Assembly: GCF_003149085.1 (NCBI RefSeq)
Contig: NZ_QGDT01000002.1
Location: 62,001 to 126,000 of the forward strand
DNA: 64,000 nt
Direction: 5' to 3'
Source of the DNA: Dyadobacter jejuensis
Lineage (GTDB): Bacteria > Bacteroidota > Bacteroidia > Cytophagales > Spirosomataceae
Made by a program: the position numbers and the translations under genes. Shown here in pieces: positions 36,290-45,479 of the stretch (its first letter is position 1; every line of letters starts with the position of its first letter). The notes below the pieces were generated by a model. That model did not search any database, was not told where the DNA came from, and worked only from the letters and a program-made list of their open reading frames with translations.

Positions 36290-37591
36290 TTAAGAATTTA
36301 GGATATCCCATTCAGGATCCATCTTACGACCCAATAACCTTGTCGCTTCCGGATCTTTTGCAATTATTTCTTGAAGAGGGTCCCAACGCAACGAACGTTT
36401 GAGCTTATAGGCAATATTACCTAGGTTACATATTGTAGCCGTACGATGTCCAGTCTCCACGTCGCAAATAGGCGGTTTACGGGTTTCGATGGCTTTTAGG
36501 AAATCCAAATAGTGATTTTGACTATCGTAGACGCCAAATGCACCACTTTCAAATTCTTTATTTTGCATGGTTTCCGGGGTAACCTTCAGCTTACCTCTAC
36601 TAACCCATACCGTACCGTCGGACCCTATAAATTGACAGAAATTAGAACCACTCATAGGCTGATGGACCATTTCTACCCCGTTGGCATATTTATATACCAG
36701 TCCCTGGTCAGGCTCCGAATACACTACTTCTACGGGTCCACTGCTATCCATATCCAACCCCCATTGGGCAATATCGAACATATGTGCTCCCCAATCGGTC
36801 ATACCCCCACCTCCAAATTCGTCATAATCCCTCCATTTGGGCCAAAAATCAGCGTCTAAAGGGGGAGCCACCACATGGTTGAAAGGCCTTTTATTTACAT
36901 TGGGCCCCACCCACGCATTCCAATCTAAGCCATCTACAAGAGGCTCAGAAGTCAAGTCCCAAGCCTTTGGAGGCCCACCTACGTTGACAACCACCTTCTG
37001 TACCTTCCCAATAACGCCACTTCGCACCAACTGTACGGCCTGTCTGAATTCCTGAGCTGAGCGCTGCATGCTGCCAGTCTGAAATACCCGGTTATTTTTT
37101 CGAGTGGCATCCACCATGGCCCTTCCTTCTTTCACGGTCAGAGAAAGGGGTTTCTCGCAATAAATATCCTTTCCTGCATTGGCAGCTAACACGGCCATAC
37201 TGCCATGCCAGTGGTCAGGAGAAGCGATCACTACGGCGTCAATATCTTTTCTAGCCAATAGCTCCCTAAAGTCAGAATAGCCTGTCACCGATTTGTACGA
37301 CCCTTTATTATTTTTTTCGGCATACCACTGATCGGTAGCTTCGAGAAAATGTTTTTGTTTGGACGCATAGGCATCTGAAGCCGCTACGATTTGTACTTTT
37401 CCTGTGTTGAGAAAGGGCGTACGTAGTCCATTCCCTTTTCTTCCACAACCAATAAAACCTAAGGTATGCCTATCACTCGGAGCAGTATACCCCTTGCCCA
37501 ACACATGGCGTGGAACAATACTAAAGGCTGCCAGTACGGCTCCCGCCTTCAAAAACTCTCTTCGTTTCAAATGATCTAATTCCTTCGTCAT
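36290..37591 (-). CDS. Tat-exported Gfo/Idh/MocA-family oxidoreductase
   Basis: This is a 433-residue NAD(P)-dependent oxidoreductase. The N-terminus carries a twin-arginine signal (KRREFLKAGAVLAAFSIVP), so it folds with cofactor in the cytoplasm and is exported. The Rossmann motif is LGFIGCGRKGNG, and the conserved family signature is DIYCEKPLSLTVKEGRAMVD with the catalytic-region lysine in EKP. FGGGGMTDWGAHMFDIAQWG is typical of the C-terminal domain. Family members oxidise or reduce sugar hydroxyls, including 3-keto-sugar chemistry. It is divergent from a Tat-type sugar isomerase gene (176 bp apart), which points to joint action on a glycoside in the periplasm (inference). Confidence 0.9.
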   Translation of the reverse strand: MTKELDHLKRREFLKAGAVLAAFSIVPRHVLGKGYTAPSDRHTLGFIGCGRKGNGLRTPFLNTGKVQIVAASDAYASKQKHFLEATDQWYAEKNNKGSYKSVTGYSDFRELLARKDIDAVVIASPDHWHGSMAVLAANAGKDIYCEKPLSLTVKEGRAMVDATRKNNRVFQTGSMQRSAQEFRQAVQLVRSGVIGKVQKVVVNVGGPPKAWDLTSEPLVDGLDWNAWVGPNVNKRPFNHVVAPPLDADFWPKWRDYDEFGGGGMTDWGAHMFDIAQWGLDMDSSGPVEVVYSEPDQGLVYKYANGVEMVHQPMSGSNFCQFIGSDGTVWVSRGKLKVTPETMQNKEFESGAFGVYDSQNHYLDFLKAIETRKPPICDVETGHRTATICNLGNIAYKLKRSLRWDPLQEIIAKDPEATRLLGRKMDPEWDILNS

Positions 37592-37767
37592 GAGTAAATT
37601 GCTATTTTAATTAAAAAAGATATTCCTCCTGCTTTCTACTACTATCCTACCTGATTACAACAAGGACAATAATCAGTATTTTATGGACATCTTTTGCTTT
37701 ATTTATTTATAATGGCCTGTAGTACCCCATCGAAAACCCCATTTATAGATCTTTAATTCAAAGCATT

Positions 37768-38715
37768 ATGCCCCAAACACCGTCAAGAAGGACATTTATT
37801 AAAAACATGGCTTTAGCGGGCACCGTAGTGCCATTTTTAACCCCTGAAGCCTTCGCCACCCAAAAACCATTGGCGATGCCCCCGGTACATATTTTTTCGA
37901 AACACTTGCAGTTTCTTAATTACCAAGATATGGCCGAAGCCGCCAAGGAAATCGGTTTTGATGGCATTGACCTCACCATCCGTCCGAAGGGTCATGTGGA
38001 ACCCGAACGAGTGGAGGACGACCTGCCCAAAGCCGTAGAAGCCATGAAAAAGGTTGGTTTTCAGCCTTCACTTTTCTGTACGGCCGTAGAGAATGCCAAC
38101 GATCCCATCGATAGCAAGTTATTGAAAACCGCCTCTGAACAAGGATTTAAATTCTATCGAATGAACTGGTTTCGGTATCAGGGACAGAAGACAATCCCTG
38201 AGTTTCTGGACGAATATCGCGACAAAATAGCAGGTCTTAGCCAGCTCAACAAGGAGCTTAAGCTGGTGGGTTGCTACCAAAACCATGCAGGGCGCTGGTG
38301 TGGCGCCACTATGTTTGAGATCTGGGAAATCCTAAAAAAGGCTAATTTACAACATATGGGAGCCCAATACGACCTACGACATGCTACTGTAGAGGGCGGG
38401 CTTTCCTGGCAAACCGGCTTGGAGCTCATTAAGCCTCATATTAAAACCATAGTGGTTAAAGATACGATTTGGGAGCAAAAAGAAGGAAAAATGGTGGCCA
38501 ATAATGTCCCTTTAGGCCAAGGAATGGCCGATTTCGACACTTATTTCAAGATACTTAAAAAAAGCAATATTCAGGTACCCATCAGCCTGCACTTAGAGTA
38601 CCCGCTCGGCGGAGCCAATCATGGCGCTACAAAGATAACTGTCGACAAAAAAGTAGTTTTCGATGCCATGCGCCGCGACCTTCAGAAAACGAAGGAACTT
38701 TGGGAGAAGGCTTAG
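37768..38715 (+). CDS. Tat-exported sugar phosphate isomerase/epimerase-like TIM barrel
   Basis: This is a 315-residue xylose-isomerase-like TIM-barrel protein. Residues 1-30 form a Tat signal with SRRTFIKNMALAGTVVPFL. Metal-binding-type positions of the fold can be seen in EIGFDGIDLTIRP, VGCYQNHAGRW, AQYDLRHATVEGGLSW and ISLHLEYPLGGANHG. The presence of a Tat signal argues for periplasmic action on a free sugar or keto-sugar rather than a phosphate. It is paired divergently with the exported oxidoreductase at 36290-37591. The reaction (isomerisation, epimerisation or lyase-type) cannot be told from sequence. Confidence 0.87.
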   Translation: MPQTPSRRTFIKNMALAGTVVPFLTPEAFATQKPLAMPPVHIFSKHLQFLNYQDMAEAAKEIGFDGIDLTIRPKGHVEPERVEDDLPKAVEAMKKVGFQPSLFCTAVENANDPIDSKLLKTASEQGFKFYRMNWFRYQGQKTIPEFLDEYRDKIAGLSQLNKELKLVGCYQNHAGRWCGATMFEIWEILKKANLQHMGAQYDLRHATVEGGLSWQTGLELIKPHIKTIVVKDTIWEQKEGKMVANNVPLGQGMADFDTYFKILKKSNIQVPISLHLEYPLGGANHGATKITVDKKVVFDAMRRDLQKTKELWEKA

Positions 38716-38723
38716 GATATTTC

Positions 38724-38754
38724 GGTGGCGGAAGCTGTACACACTTCCGCCACC
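38724..38754. terminator. Hairpin between convergent genes
   Basis: An 11-bp perfect GC-rich stem (38724-38734 and 38744-38754) with a 9-nt loop sits 8 bp after the isomerase stop and 48 bp from the convergent esterase stop. It has no clear U tract on either side. Confidence 0.65.
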
Positions 38755-38802
38755 AAAGCTAGTAGGCTAGTCGGAATGCCTAGCGATAGCCGAGCGTCGG
38801 TA

Positions 38803-39669
38803 TCAATATTGGTGAAAACCTTCGGACACAAAGGCCAACACATGTGGCAAAGCTCGGCGCCAATAGGACCATGAATGTCCCCCGTCATGTATCCGAAACT
38901 CATGAGGAATTTCCTTTTTACGCATCGCGATATGAACGAGGCTATTGCCTTCGTAAAGGAAATCGTCGTCCCCGCAGTCGATATACCAACGCACCGCTTT
39001 CTTCTGGTCGTCGGGCATGTTTTCTACAAGGGGTAAGGCACTATGGGTTTTATAATAAGCAGCCACCTGCTCATCCGAAATGGTGGTATTGGGCCCTTGC
39101 AGTCTTTTTTTGGCATCTTCTACGGTAATAGGACCAATATAGGCGCTCAATGGGCAAGCAGAAGAGAATAGGTCAGGCCGGTGTAAGGCATACATAAAGC
39201 TACCACCCCCTCCCATGGACAGGCCTGCCACGGCACGATACCTTTTTTCAGATTTTACCCTATACTTTTTCTCTACGTAGGGCATAAGCTCCGTAAAGAA
39301 AAAATCTTCATAGGGAAAGTCCCCCTTAACATCATTAAAATAACCCCTTCGCTCGGTATTGGCATCGGGCATGACGATGATCATTGGGGTAGCACTCCCG
39401 TCCCTAATGGCCTCGTCGGCAAGGCGAAGGACTTCCCCAAACTGGATCCAACCCGTTTGGTCGTCACCAGCTCCATGCAGCAAATAAAGGATTGGATAGC
39501 TACGCTCCGAAGTTTCATAATCTGGAGGGAGATAAATGGCATATTTCCTTTCTGCTTTCAAGAGTTTGCTAGGGAGCGTAAGACTATCATAAACCTTGCC
39601 CGACTGAGCCACTGCAGGAAAACCTAGCAGGACAGCCACCATAGCGAATAAAAAGTTTTTCATTTTCAT
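38803..39669 (-). CDS. Secreted esterase D-type alpha/beta-hydrolase
   Basis: This is a 288-residue exported hydrolase with a cleavable signal peptide (MKMKNFLFAMVAVLLGFPAVAQ). The layout follows esterase D / feruloyl-esterase relatives: YAIYLPPDYETSERSYPILY, the oxyanion LLHGAGDDQTGW, and IIVMPDANTERRGYFND. The nucleophile elbow is GLSMGGGGSFMYAL. The acid is likely in YIDCGDDDFLYEGN, and the catalytic His in FRIHDGGHSWSYWRRAL. Such enzymes remove feruloyl or acetyl esters from plant polysaccharides or cleave other small esters. It lies convergent to the Tat-type isomerase gene. The substrate is unknown. Confidence 0.88.
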   Translation of the reverse strand: MKMKNFLFAMVAVLLGFPAVAQSGKVYDSLTLPSKLLKAERKYAIYLPPDYETSERSYPILYLLHGAGDDQTGWIQFGEVLRLADEAIRDGSATPMIIVMPDANTERRGYFNDVKGDFPYEDFFFTELMPYVEKKYRVKSEKRYRAVAGLSMGGGGSFMYALHRPDLFSSACPLSAYIGPITVEDAKKRLQGPNTTISDEQVAAYYKTHSALPLVENMPDDQKKAVRWYIDCGDDDFLYEGNSLVHIAMRKKEIPHEFRIHDGGHSWSYWRRALPHVLAFVSEGFHQY

Positions 39670-39780
39670 ACGGATTAGGATTAAAAACCGAACCTACGGC
39701 AGGATCCTCCCATGCCGCTGTCCACCGTTTTATAAGTCGCAAAGATACCTATTATACCCCTTGTTGGTAGGGACAAATAT

Positions 39781-39820
39781 AAAAAAGCAGTCGATCGTCC
39801 ACCAATTGTCTATCGACTGC
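39781..39820 (-). terminator. Terminator of the sigma-YceI-thioredoxin unit
   Basis: On the minus strand a 9-bp stem (39820-39812 with 39795-39787) with a 16-nt loop is followed by six T (complement of 39781-39786) and more T-rich sequence. It begins 31 bp beyond the thioredoxin-gene stop. Confidence 0.82.
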
Positions 39821-39850
39821 CTCAGCGACTTATTACCTAACGGGGAAGGA

Positions 39851-40297
39851 CTAGTCCATTTGCAGTTCTTCTCCTAGCTTTAGTAGCTCACCAGCATTCA
39901 AATATCCCGAATGCCGCTTCACCACATTGCCGTCTCCATCCACAAACAATACGGTAGGATATGAGTTGACTCCATAAAAATTAGCGGCGACAGCACCCTC
40001 ATTCACTTCGGCATTCAGCGCCACATTTACAAAGTGTTTATTGAAATAGTTGCCCACATCCGAATCGGAAAAAGTATACTTTTTTAGCTTTTTACATGGG
40101 CCACACCAAGTGGCATAAACATCTAAAAACACCAATTTGTTTTCCTGTTTGGCTTTCGCTAGGGCATTCACCCATTTATCGTTTTGAAATTGGATCCCCT
40201 CTTCGGAGTTCTGCTGAAAATCTACTTGAGGATTATTGTAGTAATAAACTCCGGCTATGACGCCCCCCCACAGGAGATAAGACCAAACTTTTTTCAT
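39851..40297 (-). CDS. Membrane-anchored thioredoxin-fold protein
   Basis: This is a 148-residue thioredoxin-like protein. Residues ~4-22 (VWSYLLWGGVIAGVYYY) form an N-terminal membrane anchor or uncleaved signal. The active site is CGPC in VYATWCGPCKKLKKYTF, followed by the cis-Pro region NSYPTVLFVDGDG. It probably acts as a periplasmic thiol-disulfide reductant or oxidant; the partner is unknown. Its start codon overlaps the stop codon of the upstream yceI gene by one base, which points to translational coupling. A run of seven G occurs in the sequence coding residues 10-12. Confidence 0.88.
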   Translation of the reverse strand: MKKVWSYLLWGGVIAGVYYYNNPQVDFQQNSEEGIQFQNDKWVNALAKAKQENKLVFLDVYATWCGPCKKLKKYTFSDSDVGNYFNKHFVNVALNAEVNEGAVAANFYGVNSYPTVLFVDGDGNVVKRHSGYLNAGELLKLGEELQMD

Positions 40298-40905
40298 TAT
40301 TTTTTCCTGTTAAGCTCCATATTAATATCGATGGTAACCTCATCTCCTACGACGGCCGTAGCGGCCCAGCTACCTACTCCTACGCCATAGTCGGTTCTAT
40401 TTAGTTTAGTATCCATCGCAACGCCCATAATAATGGTATTTTTCATCATGGGATGTTCCATTTCTCCCAGCAGTTTGAATGGTAGCGACACATTTTTAGT
40501 CACGTCTCTGATCGTTAGCTGGCCTTTCACTACATATTCGGAAGCACTTATCTTTTCGAATCCAGTAGATTTGAAACTAATGTTTGGATATTTTTTTACG
40601 TTAAAAAAGTCGTCGGATTGTAAATGCTTATCACGCTTGGCATCGTCGGTATTTACGCTAGCCACCGGTATGGTAAAAGAGGCGCTACTCGCCTGGAGGT
40701 TGTTAGGGTCAAAATTAATGGAACCTTCGAAGCTGGTAAACTTGCCCGTAACGGCCGAAAAGAAATGGTTGACCGAAAAGTTTACAGAAGTATGCGCTTT
40801 GTCGACTTTCCAGGCCGTAGCCGACTGGGCGAGTGTCATGGAAGTAGTAAAGGCTACAAAGCCAATCATCAATGCGATTTTTTTGAATGTTGAATTCATC
40901 TTCAA
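40297..40905 (-). CDS. YceI-family periplasmic lipid-binding protein
   Basis: This is a 202-residue YceI-type protein with a signal peptide (residues 1-26, ...TSMTLAQ). The family is a lipocalin-like barrel that binds isoprenoid lipids. Hallmarks are WKVDKAHTSVNFSVNHFF near the mature start, FTSFEGSINFDPNNL, DDAKRDKHLQSDDFF and YPNISFKSTGF, then NRTDYGVG near the end. It is preceded by an ECF-type sigma factor gene (70 bp gap) and overlaps the thioredoxin gene by one base. This suggests an envelope stress or redox unit (inference). Confidence 0.92.
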   Translation of the reverse strand: MKMNSTFKKIALMIGFVAFTTSMTLAQSATAWKVDKAHTSVNFSVNHFFSAVTGKFTSFEGSINFDPNNLQASSASFTIPVASVNTDDAKRDKHLQSDDFFNVKKYPNISFKSTGFEKISASEYVVKGQLTIRDVTKNVSLPFKLLGEMEHPMMKNTIIMGVAMDTKLNRTDYGVGVGSWAATAVVGDEVTIDINMELNRKK

Positions 40906-40975
40906 TTAAGTTTAAGTTTGAACTTGATATCACTTAATACCAAAACATCAAAAAAATCACCCAAGCACGAAAAAT

Positions 40976-41524
40976 TTATTTTTTTTCATCCTCTTCCTTA
41001 ACCCGAATGATCTGCTTCATGCACTTGTGTTTTTGGTTTTGGGCGTTATGCTTCGAGCTATACCCATAGTCAGATTGAATTTGCTCGATGGATTTGTTTT
41101 TAAAGAACATATCTTGCATTAACCTGCTACAATGATCGGTAATCTTGGTAAGATAATACTGTAAACGCTCCGTATACGATCTTTCATTTTCGATGGACCG
41201 ATCGATTCCAGCAGCAAAGAGGCTATAATTGGCTTCGTCCAGCTCCCCCATTTCTGGCACATCACGAAGTTTTTTTAACCATAAGTGTTTCGCTATGGCC
41301 ATCACATAAGTTTTGATAGAGGCCGTCAGGTTGAAATGCTCCTGACGTAGCTTTTCGACCAACACCAGCATAGTGTCTTGAAATAAATCCTCTGCATCTG
41401 CCGATGTTCCGTTATTATGTATAACAAATCGCTCGACCGTCCCGAAATAATCCCGATATAAATCGCCAAATGCATGATTCATCTCCCCTTTCAGATCCTT
41501 GAGTACTGTACTACTTGCCGACAT
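40976..41524 (-). CDS. ECF-type RNA polymerase sigma factor
   Basis: This is a 182-residue sigma-70 family factor. Region 2 is recognisable in FGDLYRDYFGTVERFVIHNN and in ADAEDLFQDTMLVLVEKL, the core-binding and -10-melting helices. Region 4 is the helix-turn-helix around MFFKNKSIEQIQSDYGYSSK. The frame extends to 41590, but the ATG at 41524 (MSASSTVLKDL) is the sensible start, since the extra residues are hydrophobic and unlike the family. No anti-sigma gene is adjacent. It precedes yceI and the thioredoxin gene on the same strand, so they may be cotranscribed or be its targets. Confidence 0.87.
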   Translation of the reverse strand: MSASSTVLKDLKGEMNHAFGDLYRDYFGTVERFVIHNNGTSADAEDLFQDTMLVLVEKLRQEHFNLTASIKTYVMAIAKHLWLKKLRDVPEMGELDEANYSLFAAGIDRSIENERSYTERLQYYLTKITDHCSRLMQDMFFKNKSIEQIQSDYGYSSKHNAQNQKHKCMKQIIRVKEEDEKK

Positions 41525-41767
41525 GGAATGATATGGTATTTGATAATACGATGATACAAAAATAATAACTAAACCTATTAAGCTTGTCAATAATGATGAT
41601 CAACCTACTCTGGATCAAACTAAAATTAAAGGTGCTTGTCATGGAGAAAAGTCAAAAAATCAGTCTTGATGGTGGGCACCACAAGGATCTACTTTGAGAT
41701 TGCTGGCGAAAACTCTTTTCATTATTTATCTTTACTGAACATTAAAAATTGATCTTTCCATACCATT

Positions 41768-42805
41768 ATGACCAATAAAGTTTTAAACGTAGGGCTTGTA
41801 GCCTTTGGGCTTTCGGGCCGGTATTTCCATGCCCCCTTCCTCAGCACCAACCCCAATTTCAAGTTAAAAACGGTAGTTGAAAGGAGCAAAAATGAAGCTC
41901 AGGAGTTTGACTCTAGCATCGAAAATGCCCGTTCTATAGATGAGCTTCTGGCCGATGATTCCATTGACCTGGTATTTATCTGTACCCCCAACGACACCCA
42001 TTTTCAATATGCCATGGACTGCCTAGAAAATGGCAAGCATGTGGTTATAGAGAAGCCCTTCGCCGCCACCGAAGCCGAAGCCCGCCAACTTATTGCCAAA
42101 GCCGAGGAGAAAGGACTCATCCTTACCGCCTATCAGAATAGACGCTGGGATTCGGATTTCCTTACGATCAAAAAGCTGATCGACGAAGATCGAATCGGCC
42201 AGGTGATCGAGTTTGAATGCCGCTACGACCGCTTTAGGACGGTAGTACCCACCGAGTCGTGGAAAGAGAAGAAAGTACCCGTTGGCGGAAATCTATATAA
42301 CCTTGGCCCCCACCTGATCGATCAGGCCTTGGTATTATTTGGAGAACCTATCACCGTTTCGGCCGAAATCCGTAATGTGCGCCCTAACAGTGAGATCGAT
42401 GACTATTTCGATATCAGACTGGGATATGCCGACAAACTCGTAATCGTAAAGTCGAGCCTAATGGTTTACGATAACTTCTTGCGCTACAGTATTCATGGCA
42501 CCAAGGGGTCGTTTGTAAAGGGCGGCTTAGACCCTCAGGAAGAGACCCTTCGCCAGAATATTCTGCCTACCGCCCGGCCATGGGGGGTAGAACCTGAAGA
42601 CCGCTGGGGTAAGCTTTCTAGCGACGAATATACCGGAATCATCGAAAGCGAAGCGGGTGACTACGCTCAGTTTTACCAGAACGTGTACGACGCCATAGCC
42701 AACCAGGCCGAGCTGCTCGTAAAACCATCGGAAATACTTCGCACCACCCGGGTTATCGACTTAGCCATGCAAAGCAGCGAGACCAACCAAACTTTAAAAT
42801 ATTAA
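41768..42805 (+). CDS. Cytoplasmic Gfo/Idh/MocA-family oxidoreductase
   Basis: This is a 345-residue NAD(P)-dependent oxidoreductase without a signal peptide. The Rossmann start is VGLVAFGLSGRYFHAPFL, a form typical of the YdgJ/YhhX branch. The signature HVVIEKPFAATEAEARQL carries the conserved EKP lysine, and VGGNLYNLGPHLIDQALVLF follows in the C-terminal domain. It probably oxidises or reduces a sugar or inositol derivative in the cytoplasm. It stands alone between a divergent sigma factor gene and its own strong terminator. The substrate is unknown. Confidence 0.9.
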   Translation: MTNKVLNVGLVAFGLSGRYFHAPFLSTNPNFKLKTVVERSKNEAQEFDSSIENARSIDELLADDSIDLVFICTPNDTHFQYAMDCLENGKHVVIEKPFAATEAEARQLIAKAEEKGLILTAYQNRRWDSDFLTIKKLIDEDRIGQVIEFECRYDRFRTVVPTESWKEKKVPVGGNLYNLGPHLIDQALVLFGEPITVSAEIRNVRPNSEIDDYFDIRLGYADKLVIVKSSLMVYDNFLRYSIHGTKGSFVKGGLDPQEETLRQNILPTARPWGVEPEDRWGKLSSDEYTGIIESEAGDYAQFYQNVYDAIANQAELLVKPSEILRTTRVIDLAMQSSETNQTLKY

Positions 42806-42826
42806 TAAAAGCAGGACGTATAACCG

Positions 42827-42870
42827 AAAAAAGAGCAATCCCCTTATTTTGGGAATTGCTCTTTTTTTTT
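42827..42870 (+). terminator. Rho-independent terminator of the oxidoreductase gene
   Basis: A stem pairs 42833-42843 with 42851-42861 (one mismatch), extended by an A run at 42827-42832 facing nine T at 42862-42870. It is a clear bidirectional-type terminator, 21 bp after the stop. Confidence 0.92.
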
Positions 42871-42916
42871 GTTCTCCTTTCCAGGTCTAAGGCCACGAAT
42901 AGGACATTTTAAAAAC

Positions 42917-42928
42917 TGACGAATGTCA
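42917..42928. promoter_or_regulatory. FNR/Crp-type palindrome upstream of ccoI
   Basis: TGAC-GAAT-GTCA is a perfect 4-4-4 palindrome within AAACTGACGAATGTCATA. It matches the half-site pattern of FNR/FixK-type regulators. Its centre is 58.5 bp before the final G of a -7-like element CACCTTTG (42974-42981), about two helical turns further out than at hemN. A receiver-cNMP-Crp regulator is encoded at 54669. Confidence 0.6.
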
Positions 42929-43034
42929 TAAATGGTGATAGGTATAGTCATCTTTTAAGACCCTGCAATGCAACACCTTTGTAACCAACGGAGGGCCCAA
43001 AGGGGCGCTCCTTCCAGTATCAAAGTGAGGCGAT

Positions 43035-45479
43035 ATGCAAACCCAAGAACCCATCATCATTGAGCAAGATCAGGAAATAGGCACCTGCTACCACTGTGGA
43101 GAAGGCCTTACCGACGATATTATTAACTTTGATCATCATTCCTTTTGCTGCCAAGGTTGCTCTACAGTCTACGAAATATTAAAAGAAAACGACCTTTGCC
43201 GTTATTATAGTCTAGATGGCCCGCAGGGAATATCACCAGACCAGAACGACTACAAGGAAAAATTCGATTATCTGGACCTCCCTGAGGTATCTGAAAAAGT
43301 CCTAGAATTCACCGACGGACAGAGAGGAATTGTAAACTGGTACATTCCAAAGATGCATTGTAGTTCCTGCATCTGGCTACTAGAACAGCTTCACAGGCTA
43401 CACCCAGGCATCCGTAGTTCGGTGGTCGATTTCCCTGAGAAAAAAGCGCGCATCACTTTCGACCAACAACAGCTAAAGCTCAGCGAGCTGGCGAGGCTCA
43501 TATCGAGCATCGGCTACGAGCCTTATTTGAGTTTGGAAGACCTAGAAGGTACCAAGCCTTCTAAATGGAACCGTACGCGCCTCTACAAAATAGGTATTTC
43601 GGGCTTCGCATTTGGAAATATCATGATGATGAGCTTCCCCGAATACTTTCATATGGGAGCCCAAGGAGCCGATCAGGAACTGATGAACTTGTTCAGTATC
43701 ATCAATGTAATACTTAGTATTCCGGTGTTTTTCTATTGTGCTTCAGACTTCTTCACCTCGGCCTATGGGGCGCTTAAGGCACGGCACCTGAATATAGACG
43801 CCCCAATAGCCTTGGCCTTGGCCAGTGTATATGCCAATAGTCTCTATCAAGTGGCCACAAGCACCGGCTCAGGATATTTCGACTCATTGGCAGGAGCCGT
43901 GTTCTTTATGCTTTTGGGACGCTACTTCCAGGACAAAACTTATGCAGGAATATCCTTTGACCGCGATTATAAATCTTATTTCCCTATAGCCATCACCGTG
44001 GTAGAGGGCACCCAAGAGAGGAAAATACCGGTAGGCGACCTTAAAACCGGCCATGTGATGCGTATTCGGAACGAGGAGTTAATACCCGCCGACTCTATTT
44101 TAAAAAGTGCTGCTGCACGTATCAATTACAGCTTCGTGTCAGGAGAGGCCGAGCCTGTAGGCCGACTCAAAAATGACACGGTATATGCCGGAGGAAAACA
44201 AATGGGGCCCGCCATAGAGCTGGAAGTGCTGCGACCGGTATCGCAAGGGTATCTCACCCAACTTTGGAACAACGACAGCTTTACTCGGAAGAAAGAGGAT
44301 CAACAACAAACTTTATCTGCACGGATCAACCGTTATTTTTCAGCCGCCGTGCTAACCTTGGCAGTAGGCACCTTTGCCATATGGGCGCTGGTATTAAAAG
44401 ACACCACGACGGCTTTTAACGCCTTCACGACCCTTCTGCTCGTGGCCTGTCCCTGTGCCTTGCTGCTGTCATCCACTTTTACCAATGGTAACCTATTGGC
44501 CATTTTTGGTAAAAATAAGTTTTATCCCAAAAACGCTCATGCCCTCGAGCGCCTGGCCAGTATCGACAGCATTGTATTTGATAAGACGGGCACCATTACC
44601 CTTGCCAACGAATCGGAAGTACGGTACCAAGGCCGAGACCTTAACCAACAAGAGTGGGTCGCTATTAAGACCCTGGCGCGGCAGTCGTCGCACCCCTTGA
44701 GCCGAATGCTCGTCAAAAGCTTGAAGGACATCATTATTAGCAAAAGGGAACTTCTGGACTATCAGGAGGTCAGCGGAGCCGGTATTAGCGCCAAGTATGG
44801 CAGCCAATTGGTAAAGCTCGGTTCGGCGAGCTGGGTGGGTACTGCCGAAAGCAGCCAAGCCGCAAACCGATCGGTAGTATATGTCAGCATTGATGGCCAA
44901 ACGGTGGGGCATTTTATATTCCAAAGCAAATACCGCCCTGAGCTAGAACTTGCCCTACAAAACCTACAAGCTGACGGTTTTGGCACTTACTTACTTTCCG
45001 GCGACAAACCCACCGACCGCCCATATTTAAGCGGACTTTTCGGAAAGGGTTCCCCCTTATATTTCGAACAAAAGCCGATCGACAAATTACGGTTTATAGC
45101 CGATCTACAAGCGGATGGTCACCGGGTGTTAATGCTTGGAGACGGGCTCAACGATGCAGGAGCATTAAGCCAAAGTGAGGTTGGAATAGCCGTGTCCGAC
45201 GACATCAACAACTTCTCTCCTTCCTGCGACGCCATCCTTGAGGGCCCTCAGCTCACCAAGCTCCCAGGGTATATTAGGTTGGCCAAGGCCGGACAGCAGA
45301 TCATCAAGGCCAGCTTCGTGATATCGCTCTTATACAACGCTATAGGAATAGCCTTTGCCATGATGGGCCAGCTGAGCCCGGTCATTGCGGCGATTCTGAT
45401 GCCTATTAGCTCCATTACCGTGGTGGGCTTCACTACCATGGCCAGTAATATAGCGGCTCGTCGTTGTCTCAAAAACTGA
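43035..45479 (+). CDS. ccoI: Copper-exporting P-type ATPase CcoI for cbb3 oxidase maturation
   Basis: This is an 814-residue P1B-type ATPase of the CcoI/FixI group, which supplies copper for the CcoN haem-copper centre. The N-terminus has a Cys-rich segment CYHCGEGL...CCQGCSTVYEIL (residues ~15-50), as in this subfamily. A heavy-metal domain follows, with C109-S-S-C112 in MHCSSCIWLLEQLH. Eight membrane segments surround the metal-site motif C472-P-C474 (VACPCALLLSS). The phosphorylated Asp516 lies in FDKTGTITL, with HP in QSSHPLSRML and GDGLNDAGAL later. It heads the cbb3 cluster, with an FNR-type palindrome about 110 bp upstream and another over its stop codon. Confidence 0.94.
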   Translation: MQTQEPIIIEQDQEIGTCYHCGEGLTDDIINFDHHSFCCQGCSTVYEILKENDLCRYYSLDGPQGISPDQNDYKEKFDYLDLPEVSEKVLEFTDGQRGIVNWYIPKMHCSSCIWLLEQLHRLHPGIRSSVVDFPEKKARITFDQQQLKLSELARLISSIGYEPYLSLEDLEGTKPSKWNRTRLYKIGISGFAFGNIMMMSFPEYFHMGAQGADQELMNLFSIINVILSIPVFFYCASDFFTSAYGALKARHLNIDAPIALALASVYANSLYQVATSTGSGYFDSLAGAVFFMLLGRYFQDKTYAGISFDRDYKSYFPIAITVVEGTQERKIPVGDLKTGHVMRIRNEELIPADSILKSAAARINYSFVSGEAEPVGRLKNDTVYAGGKQMGPAIELEVLRPVSQGYLTQLWNNDSFTRKKEDQQQTLSARINRYFSAAVLTLAVGTFAIWALVLKDTTTAFNAFTTLLLVACPCALLLSSTFTNGNLLAIFGKNKFYPKNAHALERLASIDSIVFDKTGTITLANESEVRYQGRDLNQQEWVAIKTLARQSSHPLSRMLVKSLKDIIISKRELLDYQEVSGAGISAKYGSQLVKLGSASWVGTAESSQAANRSVVYVSIDGQTVGHFIFQSKYRPELELALQNLQADGFGTYLLSGDKPTDRPYLSGLFGKGSPLYFEQKPIDKLRFIADLQADGHRVLMLGDGLNDAGALSQSEVGIAVSDDINNFSPSCDAILEGPQLTKLPGYIRLAKAGQQIIKASFVISLLYNAIGIAFAMMGQLSPVIAAILMPISSITVVGFTTMASNIAARRCLKN

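Noticed and set aside
41577..41680. ATCA/TGAT pairs upstream of the oxidoreductase at 41768 as FNR sites
   Set aside because: The half-sites are reversed (ATCA-N4-TGAT) or spaced by one base, so they do not form the required palindrome.
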